A model generated the notes under the pieces. That model was not told where the DNA came from. It was given only the letters and a program-made list of their open reading frames with translations, and searched no databases. Made by a program: the position numbers and the translations under genes. DNA of 13,056 nucleotides from Gallicola sp. (GTDB lineage: Bacteria; Bacillota; Clostridia; Tissierellales; Peptoniphilaceae): contig JAAZME010000292.1 of NCBI GenBank assembly GCA_012798975.1, forward strand, positions 1 through 13,056, read 5' to 3'. Shown here piece by piece: positions 7,651 through 13,056 of this stretch. Positions within the stretch are counted from its first letter, which is position 1, and each line of letters begins with the position of its first letter.

Positions 7651-8214
7651 CTAAATCTTTCCTACTAAATCAAGACCTGGAGTTAATGTGTCTCCGCCTT
7701 CTTTCCATTTTGCAGGACATACTTCTCCTGGATTTTTACGAATATATTGTGCTGCTTTAATTTTATCTGCTAAAATGCTGGCATCTCTTCCTACACCATC
7801 TGCACTGATTTCAACAGATTGAACGATACCGTCTGGATCAATAATAAACGTACCTCTTTGAGATAATCCAGCTTCCTCGTCTAAAACGTCAAAATTTCTA
7901 GATAGCAGCTGATTTGGATCTGCTAGCATATAGTATTCGATTTTCTTAATAGCGTCTGAAGTATCATGCCATGCTTTGTGAACAAAATGAGTATCTGTTG
8001 ATACAGAGTACACTTCAGCTCCAAGACCTTTTAGGGTTTCATATTCTGCCTGAAGATCTTCCAATTCTGTTGGACAAACAAAACTAAAATCTGCCGGGTA
8101 AAATACTAGTACGCTCCACTTTCCTAATAAATCTTGATCAGTAACTTCTACAAAATCTTCGTTATAAAATGCTTGTACTTTAAATTCTTCAATTTTTTTG
8201 CCTACTAATGACAT
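7651..8214 (-). CDS. ahpC: Alkyl hydroperoxide reductase subunit C (2-Cys peroxiredoxin)
   Basis: This cytoplasmic peroxidase reduces hydrogen peroxide and organic hydroperoxides and is recycled by AhpF, encoded directly downstream. It has 187 residues, the typical AhpC length. The peroxidatic Cys47 is in the hallmark FVCPTE, and the resolving Cys166 is in GEVCPAKW near the C-terminus, so it is a typical 2-Cys enzyme. The start is well fixed by AAAGGAG 7 nt before the ATG. Upstream, a TATAAT (complement of 8268-8273) and a Fur/PerR-like inverted repeat (8313-8327) suggest regulated expression shared with sodA. The putative non-coding RNA upstream ends in its own terminator, which keeps its transcription separate. 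Confidence 0.97.
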   Translation of the reverse strand: MSLVGKKIEEFKVQAFYNEDFVEVTDQDLLGKWSVLVFYPADFSFVCPTELEDLQAEYETLKGLGAEVYSVSTDTHFVHKAWHDTSDAIKKIEYYMLADPNQLLSRNFDVLDEEAGLSQRGTFIIDPDGIVQSVEISADGVGRDASILADKIKAAQYIRKNPGEVCPAKWKEGGDTLTPGLDLVGKI

Positions 8215-8267
8215 TCTAATTCTCCTTTAAGTTCTATTATTTTTCCGATTTCTCTCCTACAGTGTTT

Positions 8268-8273
8268 ATTATA
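8268..8273 (-). promoter_or_regulatory. -10 element of a probable ahpC promoter
   Basis: The minus strand reads TATAAT here, about 55 nt upstream of the ahpC start. The -35 region is weak (TTTAAA at 15 nt, or AGTTTA at 17 nt). A second candidate is TTGAAA (complement of 8328-8333) with TATTAG (8306-8311), 16 nt apart, whose spacer would contain the operator at 8313-8327. Confidence 0.5.
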
Positions 8274-8312
8274 CCCACGCATAACGACTTTAAACTTAAT
8301 TTCATCTAATAT

Positions 8313-8327
8313 TGATTCTAATTATCA
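8313..8327 (-). promoter_or_regulatory. Fur/PerR-like operator upstream of ahpC
   Basis: TGATTCT-A-ATTATCA matches TGATAAT-N-ATTATCA at 12 of 14 positions, with one half perfect. It lies about 100 nt upstream of the ahpC start, within or just upstream of the possible promoters. It resembles the box at 912-926 upstream of sodA. The G at position 2 is the Fur rather than the PerR consensus, but the target genes are classic PerR targets. Confidence 0.45.
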
Positions 8328-8404
8328 TTTCAATATATTTTTTATAAAATCCGATTTTTATTATATTATTTTTTCTTTATCTTCTGCTGCAATTATTCTT
8401 CTAT

Positions 8405-8444
8405 TCAAAAAAACACGCACCATGTTTCTTCCACAACTCCCCTC
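8405..8444 (-). repeat. Third copy of the GA-rich/hairpin repeat
   Basis: This matches 130-170 at about 34 of 41 positions with one gap. Both minus-strand copies carry a (G/A)AGTT(A/G)TGGAAGAAACATG core, then a hairpin and a T-tract. Here it forms the 3' end of the putative RNA. Confidence 0.5.
8407..8427 (-). terminator. Terminator of the putative non-coding RNA
   Basis: On the minus strand AAACATG-GTG-CGTGTTT forms a 7-bp stem (8411-8417 with 8421-8427, one U·G pair), and the T run covers the complement of 8407-8413. The stem is short and AT-rich, so termination may be incomplete. Confidence 0.5.
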
Positions 8445-8456
8445 TTGAATCCCTCT

Positions 8457-8513
8457 TTAAGTCAAGTAGCATTTTGCTTTGGCAACAGTCCAACAGATCG
8501 CTCTTAGCCACAT
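8457..8513 (-). CDS. Possible 18-residue ORF inside the putative RNA
   Basis: An ATG at 8513 has AAGGAG 5 nt upstream (complement of 8519-8524) and opens 18 codons with two Cys and two Trp residues: MWLRAICWTVAKAKCYLT. The SD itself is the 3' side of the CTCC/GGAG hairpin, so it could be masked. It may be a coincidence in a structured RNA, a leader peptide or a dual-function RNA. There is no homology that I can assert. Confidence 0.2.
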   Translation of the reverse strand: MWLRAICWTVAKAKCYLT

Positions 8514-8659
8514 GAAAACTCCTTGATTTGGAGAATGACCTGCACCAACCTGCTAAAGTTTAATAAAATCCTAAATTAGGTCTAGCTCATGCCACTCCTT
8601 TCCTAATCACGATACTTTCTCGTGATTCGCTAGAAAGGATCGCCCACACTTCTTTTATC

Positions 8660-8688
8660 TTTTAATCCTCTTTAGGATCTTATATAAT
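8660..8688 (+). promoter_or_regulatory. Probable promoter of the HerA-like gene
   Basis: A perfect TATAAT at 8683-8688 is preceded by a weak -35 (TTTTAA, 8660-8665) at 17 nt. Transcription would start near 8694, giving a leader of about 23 nt before the ATG at 8717. This also argues against the earlier in-frame ATG at 8687, which lies inside the -10. Confidence 0.6.
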
Positions 8689-8716
8689 GAATTTAACTAT
8701 AGAAACGAGGTATATT

Positions 8717-10192
8717 ATGGAATTTATTGAATTTGCAGTGTCCAATGGGGAACGTCTTTCCATTCCTGCTGCTATGCTGACACGCCATGGTATTATTGCC
8801 GGCGCCACAGGCACAGGAAAAACCATCACCTTAAAAGTTTTAGCCGAAGAGCTTTCTTCAAAAGGAATACCTGTTTTTCTTTCCGATGTAAAAGGAGATC
8901 TTTCTAATTTTGCATCCCCTGGAGAAAATACAGCCCCAGTCCAAAAACAGCTGGCGAAAATCGGCGAAGAAGAGTGGAATTTCGAACATTATCCCGTAGA
9001 ATTTTTTGATCTCTATGGAGAAGAGGGAACAAAAATCCGAGCAACGATCAGCGAAATGGGTCCCCTGCATCTCGCCCGGCTTTTAGGTTTAAACGACATC
9101 CAAACAGGGATTCTGCAGATTGTTTTTCGTTTTGCAGATGATAAAAATCTGTTGATGCTGGATTTAAAGGATTTGCGGGCGGTGATTCATCTTGTGTCGG
9201 AATACTCCTCGCAGCTTTCAAAAACTTACGGCAATATTTCAAAACAGTCTATTAACGCTATCCTTCGTTCTTTGATTTCTTTAGAAGATCAAGGAGGAAA
9301 TTTCTTTTTCGGCGAACCGGATTTTAAGATTGAAGACTTTTTAAGAACAGATTCCAACGGTTATGGAATAATTAATATCCTGTCTTCTAAAAAGCTCCTT
9401 TTAAATCCCAAGCTGTACACAACCTTTCTTTTCTGGCTGTTAAGCGAACTTTACGAAACACTGCCGGAAGCAGGAGATGTGGAAAAGCCGAAACTGGTAT
9501 TCTTTTTCGATGAGGCTCATCTTCTCTTTACAAAAGATGCTGAGATTCTAAGGGAAAAAATGGAGCTGATCGTCCGTTTGATCCGCTCTAAAGGAGTGGG
9601 CATATTCTTTATCACACAGAATCCTTCCGATATCCCAGATTCTATTTCTTCACAGCTGGGAAACAGGATACAGCATGGTCTTCGCGCCTACAGTCCTAAA
9701 GAGCTTAAAACTATAAAAAAGATTTCGGAAACCTTTAGAAATGATGGAAGCCTCAACGTGGAAGAGACGATAACAAATTTATCTGTAGGAGAAGCAGTTC
9801 TATCTCATCTGACAGAAGACGGTACGCCTTCCTTTGCAAAAAAAGCGGTGATTTATCCGCCGAAAAGTGCTATGGGAAGTCTGGATCCCCAACTGCTGCA
9901 GTCTTATGTACAAAAATCTCCTCTATACGAAAAATATGCTGCAGATATAGATTCTTTTTCCGCTTTTGAAGCTCTCGAGCAAAAAGAATCTGCCAAAGAA
10001 GACTCACCTTCAGAAAAAGAAGCTCCCCACGGCTTAGGTTCCATATTGGAAGGGATCTTTTCGGAACAAAAACGAGGCCGACGGTCTAAATCTATGGGCC
10101 TTGAGCGGGTCATAGGAAGCGCTCTCTCAAGTTTTGGAAGAGAATTAGGACGAGAAATGGCACGAGGCGTGTTTGGTAACAAAAAAAGATAA
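8717..10192 (+). CDS. HerA-like/DUF853 (YjgR family) P-loop ATPase
   Basis: This is a cytoplasmic ATPase of the HerA/FtsK superfamily with a predicted DNA-translocase fold; the family's cellular role is not settled. Numbered from 8717 it has 491 residues, close to the roughly 500 of E. coli YjgR. The Walker A motif GATGTGKT is at 29-36, and the Walker B region FFFDEAHLLF has D265-E266. FFITQNPSDIPDSISSQLGNRIQHGLRA is the long signature after Walker B that marks the YjgR/DUF853 group; only its character is quoted here. The C-terminal 80 residues are charged and low-complexity (SAKEDSPSEKEAPHG), then basic. The SD is GAGG 7 nt before the ATG. No NurA nuclease, HerA's usual partner, is adjacent, so a recombination role like that of archaeal HerA is not supported. 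The gene is monocistronic with its own promoter and terminator. Confidence 0.9.
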   Translation: MEFIEFAVSNGERLSIPAAMLTRHGIIAGATGTGKTITLKVLAEELSSKGIPVFLSDVKGDLSNFASPGENTAPVQKQLAKIGEEEWNFEHYPVEFFDLYGEEGTKIRATISEMGPLHLARLLGLNDIQTGILQIVFRFADDKNLLMLDLKDLRAVIHLVSEYSSQLSKTYGNISKQSINAILRSLISLEDQGGNFFFGEPDFKIEDFLRTDSNGYGIINILSSKKLLLNPKLYTTFLFWLLSELYETLPEAGDVEKPKLVFFFDEAHLLFTKDAEILREKMELIVRLIRSKGVGIFFITQNPSDIPDSISSQLGNRIQHGLRAYSPKELKTIKKISETFRNDGSLNVEETITNLSVGEAVLSHLTEDGTPSFAKKAVIYPPKSAMGSLDPQLLQSYVQKSPLYEKYAADIDSFSAFEALEQKESAKEDSPSEKEAPHGLGSILEGIFSEQKRGRRSKSMGLERVIGSALSSFGRELGREMARGVFGNKKR

Positions 10193-10200
10193 ATGAATTC

Positions 10201-10243
10201 AAAAAAGGAAGCGGGGAACATATTCTTTCCAGCCTCCTTTTTT
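10201..10243. terminator. Terminator between ATPase and membrane protein genes
   Basis: A6GGA (10201-10209) pairs with TCCT6 (10235-10243), extended inward by GC pairs and GGAA/TTCC (10215-10218 with 10227-10230) with small bulges. It starts 8 nt after the plus-strand stop and 34 nt beyond the converging minus-strand gene, so it may serve both. Confidence 0.75.
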
Positions 10244-10277
10244 ATTCTATAAAAGGCAGCCATTCTCTTTTCAGAGC

Positions 10278-10916
10278 TTACGATAACGTCTGCTCCACTA
10301 AAACCTCTGCTGGCTCTTTTTCTTTTAGTTTATGTATAATAATTTCCATAATCGGTGCTGTTACAATAATACTTCCAATGGTACCCGCTCCCCAAGAAGC
10401 CCCCATGAAAACTCCTGATACCATCATTAAAATATCAAGCCCCCATCGGCAGTAAGAAAATTTAATATGGCATTTCTCTGCAAATATAACCGACATCGCA
10501 TCCATAGTGCCTGTGCCGTAAAATTGTCCGACATAATATCCTAGTCCGATCGCTGTTAACACACATCCGATCACAAGCATAATGCTTTTTATCGTCATAT
10601 TCATTTCAGCAATACCAAAAGGCGATAGAAGGATAACACCCGCCTCTATAAAATAGCCGAAGAAAAAAGTGATCAAAACAGTTTCTACTCCAATCAATTT
10701 TCGATCAAAAAACAACAGCATCAAAATAAAAATCATATTAATAATAATCCCGGATACTCCATAGTTAAGGTTAAAAAAGACAGATAATCCTTCTATCATA
10801 GTGGCAGAAGGATTGCTTCCCCAGCCCAACTCGTATAATATTGCCGTCCCTATCCCTGCCAATAAAATTCCCAGCATTACCTTTATCGTCTTTGCAATTT
10901 CTTTTCTAAAACTCAT
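10278..10916 (-). CDS. YczE/YyaS/YitT-family membrane protein, copy 1
   Basis: This is an integral membrane protein of 212 residues and unknown transport or regulatory role. Five or six hydrophobic segments lie at about 11-30, 52-70, 74-100, 109-130 and 158-190. Conserved loop motifs are YELGWGSNPSATM near the first segment, FFFGYFI, and CRWGLDILMM before the last. The family includes Bacillus YczE. It is a close paralogue of the protein encoded at 11085-11708, roughly two thirds identical without gaps apart from the C-terminal tail, so a tandem duplication is likely. It has its own SD (GAGGAG, 7-nt spacing) and promoter (10955-10983), and the upstream copy has its own terminator, so the two are not a simple operon. 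Confidence 0.85.
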   Translation of the reverse strand: MSFRKEIAKTIKVMLGILLAGIGTAILYELGWGSNPSATMIEGLSVFFNLNYGVSGIIINMIFILMLLFFDRKLIGVETVLITFFFGYFIEAGVILLSPFGIAEMNMTIKSIMLVIGCVLTAIGLGYYVGQFYGTGTMDAMSVIFAEKCHIKFSYCRWGLDILMMVSGVFMGASWGAGTIGSIIVTAPIMEIIIHKLKEKEPAEVLVEQTLS

Positions 10917-10954
10917 GTTCCATCTCCTCTATATTATTTATTTTCAACTTTTCT

Positions 10955-10983
10955 ATTATAGACGAAACTTCATAATATTGCAC
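10955..10983 (-). promoter_or_regulatory. Promoter of membrane protein copy 1
   Basis: On the minus strand GTGCAA (complement of 10978-10983) and a perfect TATAAT (complement of 10955-10960) are 17 nt apart. The start site would be about 30 nt upstream of the start codon. Confidence 0.65.
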
Positions 10984-11062
10984 CACTATATCTTATATAT
11001 TTACTATATGTTTTATTTATATTTAACTTTTATATATCCTCTTAGTCAAAGTTTTATCCTGC

Positions 11063-11086
11063 AAAAAAACCCGCTTTGGCGGGTTT
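11063..11086 (-). terminator. Terminator of membrane protein copy 2
   Basis: AAACCCGC (11067-11074) pairs with GCGGGTTT (11079-11086) around a 4-nt loop, with a T7 tract on the minus strand. The stem overlaps the stop codon of the gene that ends at 11085. Confidence 0.88.
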
Positions 11087-11708
11087 AGTTTAGACTTTCT
11101 GTTTGTTCTTTTTTCTTAATTCGATCAATAATCCATTCCATAATCGGTGCTGTTACCAGAATGGTTCCTATAGTTCCAATCCCCCAAGAAGCCCCCATCA
11201 AAACGCCTAAAACCATCATAAGAATATCAAGCCCCCAGCGGCAGAAGGAAAATTTAATATGGCATCTTTGATGAAGGATAACCGACATAGCATCCATTGC
11301 TCCGGCTCCGAAAAACTGCCCTACATAATATCCTAAGCCTATTGCTGTTAAAAGACAGCCGACAACTAAAACAACGGCTTTTAAAACAATTCCCATTTCC
11401 GGCACGCTTAAGGGCGATATAATAAATGCGCCGATATCGATAAAATAGCCGAAAAAGAAAGTTGTAAGAACTGTCCCTACACCGATAAGTTTCCGATCCA
11501 AGATAAAGAGCAGTATCAAAAAAACGATATTAATCGCAATCCCAGCCAATCCATAGCTCAAATTAAAAAAGATGGATGTTCCTTCAATCATCGTGGCGGA
11601 AGGATTGCTTCCCCACCCCAGTTCATATAAAAATGCCGTTCCAATCCCTGCAATAAAAAGACCTAATAATACCTTTAATGTTTTTGTAATCATTCGCTTC
11701 CAGTTCAT
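11085..11708 (-). CDS. YczE/YyaS/YitT-family membrane protein, copy 2
   Basis: A 207-residue polytopic membrane protein and tandem paralogue of the one at 10278-10916. It keeps YELGWGSNPSATM, DRKLIGV, the C-terminal CRWGLDILMM and GASWGIGTIG. Differences cluster in the N-terminal ten residues, the third loop (SPLSVPEMGIVLKA versus SPFGIAEMNMTIKS) and the C-terminal tail. The SD is AGGGGA about 6 nt before the ATG, with a TATAAT promoter close upstream. Function is unknown; separate control of two near-copies may mean different substrates or conditions. Confidence 0.85.
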   Translation of the reverse strand: MNWKRMITKTLKVLLGLFIAGIGTAFLYELGWGSNPSATMIEGTSIFFNLSYGLAGIAINIVFLILLFILDRKLIGVGTVLTTFFFGYFIDIGAFIISPLSVPEMGIVLKAVVLVVGCLLTAIGLGYYVGQFFGAGAMDAMSVILHQRCHIKFSFCRWGLDILMMVLGVLMGASWGIGTIGTILVTAPIMEWIIDRIKKKEQTESLN

Positions 11709-11744
11709 ATTCCATCCCCTGTCTTTCTAATTATTGTCCTCTCT

Positions 11745-11772
11745 ATTATATAGGAAAAAGGGAAATTGTATA
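11745..11772 (-). promoter_or_regulatory. Promoter of membrane protein copy 2
   Basis: On the minus strand a perfect TATAAT (complement of 11745-11750) is preceded 16 nt upstream by TATACA (complement of 11767-11772). The leader would be about 30 nt. Confidence 0.6.
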
Positions 11773-11846
11773 GCTGGAAAGGGCTAAACTAATATTTTTT
11801 CTAGATGAAAGTCCTCCCTCTGTTATTTTTATAAAATTATCTCAAT

Positions 11847-11875
11847 AAAAAAGGGATAGTCAGACTATCCCTTTT
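11847..11875 (-). terminator. Terminator of the ATPase-like small protein gene
   Basis: AAAAGGGATAGT (11849-11860) pairs with ACTATCCCTTTT (11864-11875) around a 3-nt loop, with six T residues on the minus strand. It starts 9 nt after the stop codon. Confidence 0.9.
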
Positions 11876-11884
11876 GTCCTGCAT

Positions 11885-12376
11885 TTAAAATTCTAGTTTA
11901 TCTAAGGCAACTTTTCCTTTTTCATCATAATGCACTCTTTGGATCTCTACTAGATGAGGAACATTGTCAATTTTTCGGCATTCTAACAGCCAGACATTTT
12001 TATCCTTGTTTCCAGTTGCTTTTAAAGCCTTTTTCATAATTTTAAGCATAGAATATGGATGTTCCGGCTCTTTAATTGTAACAAGAGAAGACTTTGCTTC
12101 CACAGATTTTTGTACATATTCTTCAAAATTCTCAACAGCAAGTCCCGGCAATAATAGATAGTCTGCATCGTCTGTAATATCTTCCAGCTCTTTGATCTTT
12201 TTTGTGTTGAATCCTTTTGTCATAGCCATCAAAGTGGCTAATAAAGGTCGTACAGCAGCGGATCTGTGTCCGGATGCAATAACGGAATCTTTGGCATCAA
12301 CGGCTTTTTGGATCACCTCAGCCTGCTCTTGAGTCATAAACTCTGAATCAACTTGCTTTTGTAACATTGGGTTCAT
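11885..12376 (-). CDS. Small protein resembling a degenerate secretion ATPase
   Basis: This is a 163-residue soluble protein of unknown function. By eye it follows the order of a CpaF-type type II/IV secretion ATPase core. Residues 14-36 (MTQEQAEVIQKAV, DSVIASG) resemble the helix and strand before the P-loop, but Walker A is replaced by GHRSAAVRP (36-44). DADYLLLPG (70-78) sits where Walker B (PDRIIVGE) would be but lacks the Glu. SSLVTIKEPEHPYSMLKIM resembles the SLTTIHAN region without its His. The last 35 residues (LECRKIDNVPHLVEIQRV) resemble the C-terminal strands. About 80 residues between A and B are missing. If true, this is a non-catalytic derivative that might act as a scaffold or regulator. 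No pilus or secretion genes are in the window. The start is secure: AAGGAGG 6 nt before the ATG, within the palindrome TCCTTAAGGA. Confidence 0.6.
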   Translation of the reverse strand: MNPMLQKQVDSEFMTQEQAEVIQKAVDAKDSVIASGHRSAAVRPLLATLMAMTKGFNTKKIKELEDITDDADYLLLPGLAVENFEEYVQKSVEAKSSLVTIKEPEHPYSMLKIMKKALKATGNKDKNVWLLECRKIDNVPHLVEIQRVHYDEKGKVALDKLEF

Positions 12377-12405
12377 AGTATCCTCCTTAAGGATGTTTTT
12401 TATTT

Positions 12406-12622
12406 TTAAGACTTTCCTATCTTTGACCTCTTCTCCAAAAATAGTTTGAAAGCTTTACCAGCTCTAATTATTTCTTCCATAGCGGTTCGAACTTCAAAAT
12501 TAATTGTGGAACAAGTTTGTTAAGATTTCTTCAAAAGAGATGAAAAAATTTTCAACTTCCACTAGATAATACTCTGCATTTTCTTCTTCCAATCTCCCTT
12601 CATCCCTTAAAACCCTATCTTT
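12406..12622 (-). pseudogene. Possible small ORF broken by a frameshift
   Basis: Two adjacent minus-strand frames look coding-like and abut. Frame 1, open from 12622 to a stop at 12500-12502, encodes an acidic amphipathic segment (EENAEYYLVEVENFF, ISFEEILTNLFHN). Shifting by one base near 12503, frame 2 continues with NFEVRTAMEEIIRAGKAF and KLFLEKRSKIGKS to a stop at 12406-12408. Joined, they give about 70 residues, predicted helical. No ATG with a good SD is seen; TTG (12590-12592) is one option. A strong promoter lies upstream, and the ATPase-like gene starts 30 nt after the second stop. It could be a decayed gene, a sequencing indel, programmed frameshifting, or merely leader RNA. The product is not recognised. 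Confidence 0.35.
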
Positions 12623-12689
12623 TCAAAAGAAAAGGAGAATATTGTGTTAATTTATTGTCATTTGAAAATTGATAAAAACTTGTGAGACC

Positions 12690-12717
12690 ATTATACCGCA
12701 GAAATATTATAGGTCAA
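12690..12717 (-). promoter_or_regulatory. Strong sigma-A type promoter
   Basis: On the minus strand TTGACC (complement of 12712-12717) and a perfect TATAAT (complement of 12690-12695) are 16 nt apart, the best promoter match in the window. Transcription would start near 12683 and run through the broken small ORF into the gene at 12376, giving that gene a leader of about 305 nt. Confidence 0.75.
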
Positions 12718-12755
12718 GTTGTTAACTTTTGCATATCCACTAAAACTCTTATCTC

Positions 12756-12800
12756 AAAAAGCAAAAGCCTGAGCTTCTCGAAAAACATCAGGCTTTTGCT
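12756..12800 (-). terminator. Terminator of the partial phosphoesterase gene
   Basis: GCAAAAGCCTGA (12761-12772) pairs with TCAGGCTTTTGC (12788-12799), plus one flanking A-T pair, across a 15-nt loop. Five T residues follow on the minus strand. It begins about 22 nt after the stop codon and isolates the promoter at 12690. Confidence 0.85.
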
Positions 12801-12822
12801 TCAGCATATTTTTATATTTATT

Positions 12823-13056
12823 TTAATCTTTTCCTTCCAGTAAAACAACGACTAGTTCCGGCGGATTATATAGCCGAAAAAGCACTCCTGTCCATTTCGC
12901 CAAACCACGTCCTACGATTAAATTCGAATTTTCTATTTGGTACTTTCCGCCCATATACTTTCTTTCACTGGAAAGAAAGCCGTTGCTGATCTTCGGAATT
13001 CTCCAGATACCTCCATGGGTATGCCCTGACAATACGAGATCGTAGCCTTTTCCGAC
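12823..13056 (-). CDS. Calcineurin-like metallophosphoesterase, C-terminal part (cut by window edge)
   Basis: The C-terminal 77 residues of a second phosphoesterase run in frame to the right edge; the N-terminus lies outside. It reads YDLVLSGHTHGG, the last metal-binding motif of the family (GHTHGG versus GHNHGG in the copy at 3331), followed by RIP, a GRGL segment and NPPELVVVLLEG. Order and spacing match the C-terminus of the protein at 3331-4179, except for a shorter stretch between GRGL and NPPELVV. A TTG at 13032 could be mistaken for a start but interrupts the conserved strand before GHTHGG, so the gene clearly continues upstream. The presence or absence of a membrane anchor cannot be judged from this fragment. 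Confidence 0.88.
   Translation of the reverse strand, partial: VGKGYDLVLSGHTHGGIWRIPKISNGFLSSERKYMGGKYQIENSNLIVGRGLAKWTGVLFRLYNPPELVVVLLEGKD

Larger units (their letters stand above)
8404..8670 (-). ncRNA. Putative structured non-coding RNA, class not identified
   Basis: About 265 nt on the minus strand can form contiguous helices. They are an 8-bp hairpin 8605-8612/8620-8627; an outer 7-bp helix 8596-8602/8633-8639; a 4- to 6-bp pairing of TCTAGC (8581-8586) with GCTAGA (8629-8634) that crosses the outer helix as a pseudoknot; AGGTC/GACCT (8578-8582 with 8537-8541) abutting it; CTCC/GGAG (8519-8522/8530-8533); TGGC/GCCA (8480-8483/8507-8510); and CTTGA/TCAAG (8444-8448/8462-8466). It ends in a hairpin plus T7. 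That last hairpin has a U·G pair on the minus strand but a C-A mismatch on the plus strand, which favours minus-strand transcription. The size and pseudoknot would suit a large conserved RNA such as the raiA motif, but I cannot confirm any family. Alternatives are a leader of the plus-strand ATPase gene, or an mRNA for an 18-codon ORF (8513 to 8457). No strong promoter is visible. Confidence 0.45.

Noticed and set aside
8687..8716. Earlier in-frame ATG for the HerA-like gene
   Set aside because: It overlaps the TATAAT at 8683-8688, has no SD and precedes the conserved N-terminus; the ATG at 8717 has a GAGG at proper spacing.
12384..12393. Perfect palindrome TCCTTAAGGA as a possible operator
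   Set aside because: Half of it is the AAGGAGG ribosome binding site of the downstream gene, and it lies far from the promoter at 12690.
1..13056. CRISPR array, tRNA, rRNA, transposase or phage genes
   Set aside because: No regularly spaced repeats, tRNA cloverleaf, rRNA-like sequence or recognisable transposase, integrase or phage reading frame was seen on either strand.

Overview
The window looks like chromosomal DNA of a low-GC Gram-positive bacterium, most likely an anaerobic or microaerophilic member of the Clostridia/Tissierellia. The grounds are AT-rich intergenic DNA, strong AGGAGG-type ribosome binding sites, short hairpin-plus-T terminators after most genes, a lipoprotein signal with a lipobox, and an oxygen-defence set of Mn-type SOD plus AhpC/AhpF. 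I cannot name the genus from the sequence alone.

Layout. Positions 1-205 hold an imperfect inverted-repeat element downstream of sodA. sodA (268-867, minus) is divergent from a flavin-domain-like lipoprotein (1268-2371, plus), which is followed by a short-chain dehydrogenase (2462-3244, plus). A membrane-anchored calcineurin-like phosphoesterase (3331-4179, minus) is divergent from a secreted PHP-domain hydrolase (4467-5924, plus). Next comes the ahpC-ahpF pair (8214 down to 6110, minus), translationally linked. Between ahpC and a HerA/DUF853-type ATPase (8717-10192, plus) lies about 470 bp without a protein gene; its minus strand carries what looks like a structured non-coding RNA with its own terminator. 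Two tandem YczE-like membrane proteins follow (10278-10916 and 11085-11708, minus), each with its own promoter. Then comes a 163-residue protein that reads like a shrunken, catalytically dead relative of secretion ATPases (11885-12376, minus). It is preceded by a frameshifted small reading frame and a strong promoter. The right edge cuts a second phosphoesterase of the same family as the one at 3331.

How the genes may work together. sodA (superoxide to peroxide) and ahpCF (peroxide to water) form a detoxification chain. They are about 7 kb apart, yet both upstream regions carry a similar 7-1-7 inverted repeat of Fur/PerR type, which suggests a shared metal- or peroxide-responsive regulon. The other genes look like independent single-gene transcription units separated by terminators.

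The observations most worth following up are the putative structured RNA at about 8404-8670, the paired Fur/PerR-like operators, the degenerate ATPase-like protein with the broken small ORF ahead of it, the lipoprotein with one intact and one degenerate flavinylation-like motif, and the repeat family at 1-205 with a further copy at the 3' end of the putative RNA.
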